A DNA stretch of 11,332 nucleotides, from positions 77,814-89,145 of the forward strand of contig MU646344.1 in assembly GCA_026770585.1 (NCBI GenBank). Direction: 5' to 3'. The DNA comes from Baffinella frigidus. Taxonomy: Eukaryota; Cryptophyceae; Cryptomonadales; Baffinellaceae. The notes below the pieces were generated by a model. That model had not been told where the DNA came from, did no database searches, and worked only from the letters and a program-made list of their open reading frames with translations. The translations under genes were made by a program, and so were the position numbers. Below are positions 1-6,376 of this stretch, one piece after another (the first letter of the stretch is position 1; every line of letters starts with the position of its first letter).

Positions 1-107
1 CCCCCCGCACGCCCCCACTCGCACGGCCACCCTGCCTGCCGCCAAACAGCTGGCTTGCACGCTCCACTGCACCACCCTGGAAGCGGCATGCGCTGCCTGG
101 CAGTGCC
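1..107. other. GC-rich leader, possible exon remnant
   Basis: A short frame beginning at base 2 stays open for about 49 codons and runs into the following minisatellite, where it meets a stop. Its composition (LPAAKQLACTLHC, then LEAACAAWQ) is not obviously low complexity, so it could be the 3' end of an exon whose gene lies left of the window. I recognise no family in it, and chance openness is common in GC-rich DNA. Confidence 0.15.
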
Positions 108-296
108 GAGAGGCGTGGCGGAGTGGCGAGGAGTGGCTGATTGGCGAGGCGTGGCTGAGTGGCGAGTGGTGAGGAGAGGCTGAGTGCTGAGTGGCGAGGC
201 GTCGCTGAGTGTCTGTGAGTGGTGAGGCGTGGCTGAGTGGGTGTGAGAGGCTGAGGGGCTGAGGGACGTGCGGAGGGCTGAGGGACGTGCGGCGCA
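108..296. repeat. Degenerate G-rich minisatellite
   Basis: Imperfect tandem units of roughly 16-18 bases built from GTGGCTGAGTGGCGAGGC recur throughout. The tract ends with two copies of GCTGAGGGACGTGCGG. No coding or regulatory role is visible. Confidence 0.75.
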
Positions 297-370
297 CCAG
301 GATGACCTGCCGCTGGAAAGGCCAAGACTTTGAAGTGCTCGAGTTCAACGGCGCTGACTCTGGTGCCCTC

Positions 371-386
371 GCGAGAGAGAGAGAGG

Positions 387-417
<31 letters not shown>

Positions 418-505
418 AGGGAGGGAGGGAGGGAGGGAGAGAGAGAGGGAGAGAGAGAGAGCGGGAGGGAGAGAGAGCGAGAGCGAGAGAGAGCAAGCGA
501 GAGCA

Positions 506-547
<42 letters not shown>
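371..547. repeat. GA-rich homopurine microsatellite
   Basis: About 177 bases are almost entirely purine on the plus strand, mostly (GA)n broken by GGGA and by a few cytosines in GCGA/GCAAGCGA units. Mirror-symmetric homopurine tracts of this kind can form triplex (H-DNA). The long Arg/Glu and Ser/Leu open frames across it are artefacts of the dinucleotide repeat. Confidence 0.95.
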
Positions 548-552
<5 letters not shown>

Positions 553-663
553 CCCGCGCCCCCACCTGCCCACACCCTCCCACCTTCCGACCCTCCTGCC
601 ACGGACCCTCCCAGCGTGCCTGCGACATGTCTGCGTGCACGAGGCGCCAGTGGCCGACCGCGA

Positions 664-675
664 CAACCCCCAACC

Positions 676-707
<32 letters not shown>

Positions 708-1212
708 ACCCTACAACCTAAACCCTAAAAACTAAACCCTAAACCGCCACCCGTAAACTCTGAACCCTAACCCCTCACCCCTAATGCCTAACCGCAAAAC
801 CCCCAACCCCAAACCCCTAACCCCGAATCCCTAACCCGTGTACCCCGATTTTCTAACCCCGTACTCCTAACCCCGTACTCCTAACCCCTAACCCCTAACC
901 TTGAACCCCTAACCCCTACATGTAACCCCTGACCCCATAACCCCTACATTCCTGACCCTTAACGCTTAACACTCAACCCTCAACCCTGAACCATAAACCC
1001 TGAACCCAAACCCTGAACACTAGACCCTAAACCCTACACCCTAAACCCTAAACCCTCAACCCTAAACCCTAAACCCTAAACCCTACACCCCAAACCCTAA
1101 ACCCTATACCCCAAACCCCAAACCATAAACCCGAAACCCTGATGAACCCTATACCCTATACCCCTTCACCCTTCGCCCTGAACCCTGAACCCTGAACCCT
1201 AAATCCTGAATG
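664..1212. repeat. Degenerate telomere-like array, C-rich on plus strand
   Basis: The tract begins as (CAACCCT)n, passes through CCCCTAA variants and becomes CCCTAAA-rich at 1020-1110, with many point changes (CCCTGAA, CCCTACA, CCCCAAA). The seven-base period and CCCTAAA core match plant/alga-type telomeres (TTTAGGG on the other strand). Sequence with other repeats continues on both sides, so it is interstitial, and its heavy degeneration argues for an old or intergenic array. Confidence 0.85.
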
Positions 1213-1276
1213 CCCCTGGCAGGCGTGCTGGTGCGCGCTCCGTACGAGATCGATTGTGTGGATGGCGCCAGGTGAT

Positions 1277-1438
1277 CACACGAGGCTACCGTGTGTAGTA
1301 ATTTTCAGATGAACGCCTTGACACTTTACAAAAGTCTGACCGACCGCTCAGCGGGCGGAAACGTGATTATGTGCTGACTTGTGGCGTGTTTCCTGGGCGA
1401 TACTTAGGAATCTGTTCGCATGGATAGCCTCGTGTGGG
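1277..1438. mobile_element. Foldback element, family E copy 1
   Basis: CACACGAGGCTA at the left end is answered by TAGCCTCGTGTGG at the right end. The right half (1364-1438) is a direct repeat of 2398-2492, sharing TGGCGTGTTTCCTGG and GAATCTGTTCGCATGGAT. A GTGTAGTAATTTTC motif at 1293-1306 matches the recurrent 19-mer in this window. There is no coding capacity, so it is a MITE-like non-autonomous element. It lies directly upstream of the family F palindrome, in the same order as copy 2. Confidence 0.65.
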
Positions 1439-1476
1439 ACGCCCGCGAAGAATGTCTCGAACGTCCACACGAGGAT

Positions 1477-1643
1477 GCTAGAGGGGCCTATTTAAAACCG
1501 ATGTGCTTTTAAAAGAGGGCATTCGTGTAGTAACTTTCGTTGAATGGTCACGTGACTCTGCTCAAATTGCACAGTCAGGAGGTTACTTTACCTTATCCTG
1601 GTACACATATTTACAACCCCACATGTAAATAGGCCCCTCTAGC
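1477..1643. mobile_element. Foldback element, family F copy 1
   Basis: The left arm GCTAGAGGGGCCTATTTA is matched by its reverse complement ending at 1643 (TAAATAGGCCCCTCTAGC). The interior holds TTTTAAAA and the recurrent motif CGTGTAGTAACTTTCGTTG (1524-1542). Outer flanks (CCACACGAGG near 1466, CTCGAGTGG near 1656) resemble the ends of the E-F composite seen again at 2312-2738. Confidence 0.7.
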
Positions 1644-1739
1644 AGGGGCCTATTCTCGAGTGGGTGTCTCCCTTTCGCCCTTTCGCCTTTCTCGCATGCC
1701 CCCCAAGCCCTCTCCCGACCTCTCTTCCCCAGCCTTTTG

Positions 1740-1859
1740 GTACAGGGGCACCTCGCTCATAAGAAACCGCCCCCCCCTAGGACCCTGCAGGATCATGCCT
1801 TGGGGCCTATGGTGGTCCTAGGAGGGGGGTCGTTTCTTATCAGCGAGGCACCCCTGTAC
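1740..1859. mobile_element. MITE-like palindrome, family B copy 1
   Basis: The ends GTACAGGGG and CCCCTGTAC are perfect complements. Arms continue as CCTCGCTCATAAGAAACCGC against the complement of TTTCTTATCAGCGAGG, then CCTAGGACC. The same arms recur at 3758-3880 and, truncated on the left, at 4911-5020. It is 120 bp with no coding capacity, and would extrude as a long hairpin. Confidence 0.85.
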
Positions 1860-1865
1860 AGTGGA

Positions 1866-2038
1866 CCTACCCTAACACATACCCGTCGGGGCCGGACTGG
1901 TTGAGTATGTGTGGAGGGTAGGTATGCGCTATGATGTCCACCCTTCAGGCATACTTCCTTGCAGGGGGAAATCGGGGGCCGGCCGAAGGAGTATGTGTGG
2001 AGGGTAAGTATGTGTTACGGTAGCCTGTGTTAGGGTAG
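1866..2038. repeat. Inverted-repeat segment with internal direct repeats
   Basis: CTACCCTAACACA near the left end is the complement of TGTGTTAGGGTAG at 2026-2038. Inside, GAGTATGTGTGGAGGGTA occurs twice (near 1903 and 1989) as a direct repeat. Flanking DNA at 1851-1868 and 2211-2228 is also inverted (ACAGTGGACCTA against TAGGTGCACTGT), which suggests nested insertions. Confidence 0.55.
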
Positions 2039-2212
2039 AGCGTTGGCGGTAATTGTTATCCGTTTTGGACGTGCGGTTTCCCGTTTTTTCGGTTTTCATT
2101 TGTACCAGAAGTGTTCATTTAAAATGTTTGAAGGCCTGTACAACATTTTACAAAACCGGAAACCCGCAAAACCGCACGTCCAAAATAGACAACAATTACC
2201 GCAAACGCTCTA
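2036..2212. mobile_element. Foldback element with TAGAGCGTT ends
   Basis: The left arm TAGAGCGTTGGCGGTAATTG and the inner GGACGTGCGGTTT are mirrored by CCGCAAACGCTCTA and AAACCGCACGTCC on the right. The arms are about 45 bases with a few mismatches and an AT-rich centre. An open frame crosses it but only reads the palindrome twice, so it is not taken as a gene. Confidence 0.75.
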
Positions 2213-2311
2213 GGTGCACTGTAGCCCCTCTTGCTGGCGGAGTTCGCCTCAGAGGAAGCGGAACTGGACTTTGGTCTTTCTACACTGGACTTTCATGTTT
2301 GGGGGGTCGTT

Positions 2312-2493
2312 GCCCACACGAGGCTATCCATGCAAACAGAATAAAATAACATTTTAAAATTTGTGGGGGAATGATCACGTTGTACGGATGTCAGTACGGA
2401 AACGTGATCCAATGCTGACTTTTGGCGTGTTTCCTGGACAATAATCCAATAATTAACTTATGAATCTGTTCGCATGGATCGCCTCGTGTGGGC
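2312..2493. mobile_element. Foldback element, family E copy 2
   Basis: GCCCACACGAGGCTATCCAT on the left is matched by the complement of ATGGATCGCCTCGTGTGGGC on the right. The interior contains TTTTAAAA and a second inverted pair (GATCACGTT, AACGTGATC). Its right half is the direct repeat of copy 1 at 1364-1438. Family F copy 2 follows after 33 bases. Confidence 0.75.
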
Positions 2494-2526
2494 GTCGTGT
2501 CTGGTGCCGGGGATGAATCCAACGTG

Positions 2527-2738
2527 CCACTCAAGGCTGGAAGAGGGGGTATTTTAAATGTGGGGTTGTTAAATTTAGTACCAGTCACGGGCACGCTTGG
2601 TCACGTTGCTCAAGTTATAACCTGAGCAACGCGACCAAACGCCCCTATTTGTATGAAAATTACTACACATTTCTTTTCCCCCCTTCACTTGTAACAGAAG
2701 CTCTGTTTTAAAATGGTCCCATTCCTAGCCTCGAGTGG
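2527..2738. mobile_element. Foldback element, family F copy 2, with central hairpin
   Basis: The outer arms are CCACTCAAGGCTGG against CCACTCGAGGCTAGG (complement of the right end). The centre is a strong hairpin: TTGGTCACGTTGCTCA (2597-2612) pairs with TGAGCAACGCGACCAA (2623-2638) at 15 of 16 positions over a 10-base loop. GAAAATTACTACAC (2655-2668) is a copy of the recurrent motif. The left end (AACGTGCCAC, AGAGGGG, TATTTTAAA) aligns with that of copy 1. Confidence 0.65.
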
Positions 2739-2869
2739 TGTGGCTGCCCCTGGATGCTGACTCTTGGCCCGGATGGTGGCAGCACCGAGCTTGTCAAGCG
2801 CGTCAAGATAATCGTGAGAGCCCCCCCCCATATTTTTGCTTTACAATCCTCCCCACTGCCCCCGCTTCC

Positions 2870-3037
2870 GGGCACGGCCTTATCCGAGGAAATCTATTTT
2901 TCTTTTGTTTGATTCCAATGAAAATTACTACACGAACGATTTAATATTACTAGTAAGGACGAATTGTGTGGTAATGTTCGTTGCCACCAATTGAAAGAAA
3001 AATAGTTTCCCCCGGATAAGGCCTTCCCTGCCGCCCG
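2870..3037. mobile_element. Foldback element with paired 19-mer motifs
   Basis: GGCCTTATCCGAGGAAA and CTATTTTTCTTT on the left are mirrored on the right by AAAGAAAAATAG and TTTCCCCCGGATAAGGCC. The inner ends of the arms carry the recurrent motif in opposite orientations: GAAAATTACTACACG (2920-2934) and TGTGTGGTAATGTTCGTTG (2965-2983). There is no coding capacity. Confidence 0.8.
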
Positions 3038-3194
3038 TGAACCCGTTTTCTGCACCCCCCCTCTTACTTATATGGGTAGTGGCAGTTTCATGTCTTAGGA
3101 TTCCACCGGTGATGACGCGGATAGTTTCCTAAGCCCGCCGCATTTCTGCACCGTGCAACTCTCTTTCGAATAAAGTCGACAAGTGTCGATAAGT

Positions 3195-3329
3195 GACTGG
3201 CTGACTTACTTACCTACTTACTGACTGACTGACTGAGTGACTGAGTGACTGACTGACTGACTGACTGACTGACTGGCGGACTTTCTGACTGACTGACTGA
3301 CTGACTGACCGACTGACTGACAGACAGCG
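3195..3329. repeat. GACT tetranucleotide microsatellite
   Basis: The tract is (GACT)n with occasional GAGT, TACT and a short GGCGGACTTTCT interruption. Open minus-strand frames reading SVSQSVSQ are products of this repeat. Confidence 0.95.
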
Positions 3330-3639
3330 CAAGTATGACGCTGCCCACATGCATTGCATGTGCCGAGTGCCGCGGCGCATGCTTGTCACGAAAGCTGGGT
3401 TCGCTTCGACTCGCCTTGGTTCTTGCGGACTGACAGGCAGGGCGGTTGATGGTTGGGCAGTTGCAAGGAGAGCGCGCCAAGATCTCGTAGGACTACCTCC
3501 CATGAGACCGTCCGATTCCTCTCTCGCCTCTTTTGCTCCTCGTCCCCCTCCAGCCGCACCCAGCCCTGTCGTCACGTCTCGATTTTTGAAATAAACGCGG
3601 CGGCAACGGTGGGCTGCGTCGATGTGAACGCTACAGGCT
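3330..3639. other. Unique DNA without recognisable feature
   Basis: Between the GACT tract and the inverted repeat starting at 3640 the sequence is mixed and not repetitive. Overlapping short frames on both strands (for example 3349-3594 plus) have no recognisable motif and no supporting splice or start context, so I call no gene here. Confidence 0.5.
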
Positions 3640-4106
3640 GACGTCCTCATCACCTTGCGTCCTTAGATGCCGTGAGAGCCTAGATACCCATAGTCGAAGG
3701 GATAGCCCTTGCGATGATTCGCACCTGCCAGCCCGGGAGGAGGTTTCATTTTTTGGTGTACAGGGGTGCCTCGCTCATAAGAAGCCGCCCCCCCCCTAGG
3801 ACCACCATAAGGCCCTAGGCATAGCCCTACTGTAGGCTCCTATGGGGTGGCGGTTTCTTATGAGCGAGGTACCTCTGTAGGGCACCTAGCGGCTAATGGT
3901 TGATCGGAAACGCACTTGATGAGACCCCCCCCCCCCCACGCTGCTGGTACGGGGATGGTGCGCTCGCCCGCGACGTGCCACTCAGACCTCGCCAACACAC
4001 CCACCTCACCCGCGACGCACACCTTGGCGCCCACTGCTCCTCGGCACTAGCCATGTGGGTATCTAGGCTCTAAGGGCATCTAAGGACGCAAGGTTATGAG
4101 GACGTC
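3640..4106. mobile_element. 467-bp element with 51-bp terminal inverted repeats
   Basis: The left repeat 3640-3690 and the right repeat 4056-4106 match at 48 of 51 positions when one is complemented. Both read TGGGTATCTAGGCTCT, then GGCATCTAAGGACGCAAGG, then ATGAGGACGTC. Similarity continues weakly outward (GCCTGTAG against GGCGTAG). The interior holds a complete family B palindrome, a 13-base C run and otherwise unique DNA. There is no transposase frame, so it is a non-autonomous element that received a B insertion or co-opted one. Confidence 0.8.
3758..3880. mobile_element. MITE-like palindrome, family B copy 2 (nested)
   Basis: GTACAGGGGTGCCTCGCTCA and TAAGAAGCCGCC on the left pair with GGCGGTTTCTTATGAGCGAG and CTGTA on the right. 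The centre contains CCTACTGTAGG (3826-3836). It is the same family as 1740-1859 and lies inside the element at 3640-4106. Confidence 0.85.
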
Positions 4107-4259
4107 GGCGTAGATTCACTTAAGCCTCCTTAAGTACTACCAATGAGCAGATGAGACCTTCGCTGCCAGGCAGGGAGAATCCCCTAGATCTCTTCCATGA
4201 GCCCTCTCAGCTCGCCGGGGAAATCTCTCGCTCGCTGGCCCAGCGCCGAGGGCAAGTTA

Positions 4260-4396
4260 ATCTCCACAAAAGTATTAATTAATTGCTTTTGGGCAACGAA
4301 AATTACTACACGGTTTGCTCATAAAAGTAATTGTAAAGCATTTGTGTAGTAAATTTCGTTGCACCAAAAGCAATTGATTAATACTTTTGTGGAGAT
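4260..4396. mobile_element. Near-perfect foldback element with paired 19-mers
   Basis: Arms of about 53 bases are nearly identical: ATCTCCACAAAAGTATTAAT, then CAATTGCTTTTGG, on both sides after complementing. The arms end inward with CAACGAAAATTACTACACG (4294-4312) and its complement TGTGTAGTAAATTTCGTTG (4343-4361), leaving a 30-base AT-rich loop. It is very AT-rich next to GC-rich flanks. This is the cleanest copy of the motif group and probably a young insertion. Confidence 0.85.
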
Positions 4397-4544
4397 GAAA
4401 GTGTGCGGGGCTCCCCTCTCACGGAGGCAGTCTCACACCGCTGTCCTTCGGGTCCTACAGTAGGGGGTGTCTGGGCTATGAACACGGGTGATCCGACATC
4501 GGTCGGAGTCAGTTTTCTTAAAGTAGTACCAGAGTTCTTGTATT

Positions 4545-4610
4545 CGAGATACCCCATGTAGGCCCGATTCCTAGGATACCGTAGGCTCCTAGGCCAGGCG
4601 GGTTATCTCG
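4545..4610. repeat. Small palindrome, family C copy 1
   Basis: CGAGATA(A)CCC ends enclose GTAGGCCCGAT, CCTAGGA and CGTAGGCTCC. The whole unit aligns with 5429-5498, including upstream TT(C/G)TGT(A/G)TT. It is too short to encode anything. Confidence 0.65.
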
Positions 4611-4910
4611 GGGGGGCAAACATTTTGTGAAAGCAGACTGCCCCCCGATTTTCTATTTTGAATCTGCAAACACGAACGTCAAGGTGAGGTTCACACCCTG
4701 CAGATTTCTCGACACCCAGGACTGGGTTTTGGTCCTGGAGATGGCGAATTTATTGAAACGCAGCACGCACCCCTCGTGAGCCACCCGCACCAGCATCCAT
4801 TTCCCCGCACTCAGCTTTCCTGCCACGGCGGGGGGGCTCCCCTCTCGCTGAGGTGGTCTCTCACTGTCTACACACTGCCTTAGGGTCCCAGGGATACGCC
4901 CACCGTGCTT
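4611..4910. other. Unique DNA, no supported gene
   Basis: A GGGGGGCA/TGCCCCCC stem (4611-4646) opens the stretch. The rest is unique apart from a GGGGCTCCCCTCTC segment near 4833 that resembles one near 4408. A minus-strand frame of 89 codons (4922-4653) covers most of it. The composition is protein-like at its C-terminal end (WMLVRVAHEGCVLRFNKFAI), but I recognise no family and call no gene. Confidence 0.4.
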
Positions 4911-5020
4911 GTACAGGCTCAAAATAAACCGCCCCTCCCCCTAGGACCACCATAGGTCCCTAGGCACAGGCCTACAGTAGGGTCCTAGGAGGAGGCGGTT
5001 TCTTGTGAGCGAGGTACCCA
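4911..5020. mobile_element. MITE-like palindrome, family B copy 3 (left-truncated)
   Basis: The right arm is intact in pattern (GGCGGTTTCTTGTGAGCGAG). The left arm has lost about ten bases of the CCTCGCTC segment, leaving GTACAGG joined to CTCAAAATAAACCGCC. CCTACAGTAGG (4971-4981) and CCTAGGACC sit at the centre as in the other copies. Confidence 0.7.
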
Positions 5021-5036
5021 CTCGTAACCCCCACCG

Positions 5037-5378
5037 AAAGACCAAAACGTCGATTTTGAGATCTCGGATTTGTGGGGCGGGTCCCCCAGATCTGGGGAAG
5101 CTGACAAAACCGTTTTATTTTAAAAGTCCTGTTCCAATTCCCGGACGTGAAAAGGTGTAAAGGCAGATTCGTTGGGTCCGTGACCAGGACCAACGAACTT
5201 TTTTTCGCACGACTCTTTTCTCGAGTAGTAAACGGAGGACGTGACCGGTCACGTGATCCCAGTCGCGTGTAGTCAACTCTTTTTTTTAATACATATTTTG
5301 GACGTGACACCCCGGGATGCAATATTTTAAAGCCCTAAATGTGCCTGGGCCACACGTCTCGAAATCAGGCATTTGGTC
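5037..5378. repeat. Degenerate large inverted repeat with internal hairpins
   Basis: AGACCAAAACGTCGATTTTG on the left loosely matches the complement of the right end (AGACCAAATGCCTGATTTCG). Inside are a strong hairpin at 5168-5197 (TTCGTTGGGTCC against GGACCAACGAA), CCCCCAGATCTGGGG near 5082-5096, and a perfect 16-base palindrome at 5239-5254. It is probably an old foldback element. Confidence 0.4.
5239..5254. promoter_or_regulatory. Perfect 16-bp palindrome ACGTGACCGGTCACGT
   Basis: The two halves are exact complements and contain TCACGT/ACGTGA cores of the kind bound by dimeric bZIP or bHLH factors. It lies 665 bases upstream of the predicted start codon. A regulatory role is only inferred, since related GGTCACGT words occur within the foldback elements (near 9264 and 8703). 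Confidence 0.25.
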
Positions 5379-5428
5379 TCGCTGTGAGGGCTGGTGGACC
5401 CCTGTACAGGGGTTCGTGTTCCTGTGTT

Positions 5429-5498
5429 CGAGATAAGCCATGCAGGCCCGATCACTAGGCCTACCGTAGGCTCCGAGGCGGCCAGACGGTTTATCTCG
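5429..5498. repeat. Small palindrome, family C copy 2
   Basis: CGAGATAA at the left end and TTATCTCG at the right end are perfect complements around CATGCAGGCCCGAT, CCTACCGTAGG (5460-5470) and GCTCC. It is clearly homologous to 4545-4610 over its whole length. Confidence 0.75.
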
Positions 5499-5918
5499 CA
5501 CACGAGGACGGGGGGGCGGGGGGGGGGTCTAGGGGGTATTTTCTACGAGCACGACCTTCCACGGAGAATAGAGAAGAGGCCCTTTATTAATACGATCGTT
5601 AAGGCACGACAGCGTCAAGCTTCACAAGGGGATACACGAGGTGCATGGGCTGTACGGGGCGCTAGCCCGAGAACCCCGAAGCGTTCAGGTACGAATATCT
5701 ATTTTCATGCTGCGAACAAGAGGCTGAGGGTCATAACCTGAGGGGTTCTAGTCAGAGGAAACGAGGTTCCGTTCATGCGCCAAGGGCTGGGGCATGGTGC
5801 CCGAGAGAGGGTCGTCTGAGTCTTCTGCCGCGATTCCCCCCTCTGCACCGGCGCATCAGGGTGCCCGCTAGACAAAAACCCTCGCAGCACCGTCGCTTGC
5901 TTTTCCCGATTCGGCGAG
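5499..5918 (+). other. Gene-proximal upstream region
   Basis: A G-rich run (5509-5528) is followed by about 390 bases without repeats. It ends in GATTCGGCGAG directly before the ATG, a purine-rich context acceptable for a eukaryotic start. No TATA box or other named promoter element is evident. It probably holds the promoter and 5' untranslated region of the gene at 5919. Confidence 0.4.
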
Positions 5919-6376
5919 ATGTCCTCTGCGGTGGGTCAGGAGCTCTCGCGGGAGGTGCTCGAAGAACAAGTGACCAAAATGCGGTCGCAACAGGAAGTTC
6001 TCAAACGCGCTGTGCTGCAAGAGCAGCGGCGCCGCGGGGAGGCGGAGCAGGCCCGCGACACACTCTCTGCTCAAGTCGCGGAGCTGACCGAGCTAGCTGC
6101 TGGTCATCATGAGGCAGGGGCAAGGGACGGCACCGCTGTGCGTCCCGCGGCAGCACCCGCCAGCGGTTGGCTGACAAAAGGGCTTGGTGGCTGGATGGGG
6201 TCCGCTGGCCATCCAGATCGGGAGCGTGACGGAAAGCGGGGTGCCATAGCGCTGGAGGAGGAACTGCTGGCCAAAGCAGAGGAGAACGAGGCGCTGCATA
6301 TCCGACTCTCGGAACTCTCTTCTCTGCACGAACGCGACAAAGCGGCGCTCGCCGTCATCCGCCAGATCGCCTCACG
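5919..6376 (+). CDS. PPP1R21-like: Exon 1: KLRAQ-like N-terminal coiled coil
   Basis: The ATG at 5919 opens 152 codons plus two bases. Residues 8-59 are heptad-rich and charged, with KMRSQ at 20-24 and VLKRAV at 27-32. Residues 60-108 are a linker with a Trp/Gly patch (GWLTKGLGGWM, about 83-93). Residues 109-152 form a second coiled coil with EENEALHI at 121-128. The frame meets TAG at 6378-6380, but G6377-T6378 of that stop is a GT donor (CTCACG|GTAGCC), so the stop lies inside the intron. Confidence 0.75.

Noticed and set aside
287-728. Overlapping open frames rich in Arg/Glu or Ser/Leu on both strands
   Set aside because: They are translations of the GA microsatellite and of the CAACCCT array, not genes.
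660-1212. CRISPR-like or other spaced repeat array
   Set aside because: The units are contiguous seven-base telomere-like variants with no spacers.
3210-3653. Minus-strand frames with SVSQSVSQ repeats
   Set aside because: The repeats are the GACT microsatellite, and the remainder shows no recognisable motif.
4653-4922. 89-codon minus-strand frame with partly protein-like composition
   Set aside because: It has no family match I can name and begins inside a family B palindrome. It stays a weak possibility for a domain search.
5394-5741. Plus-strand frame of 115 codons just upstream of the gene
   Set aside because: It starts within a family C palindrome and crosses a G run. Its composition differs from exon 1 and it has no recognisable motif.
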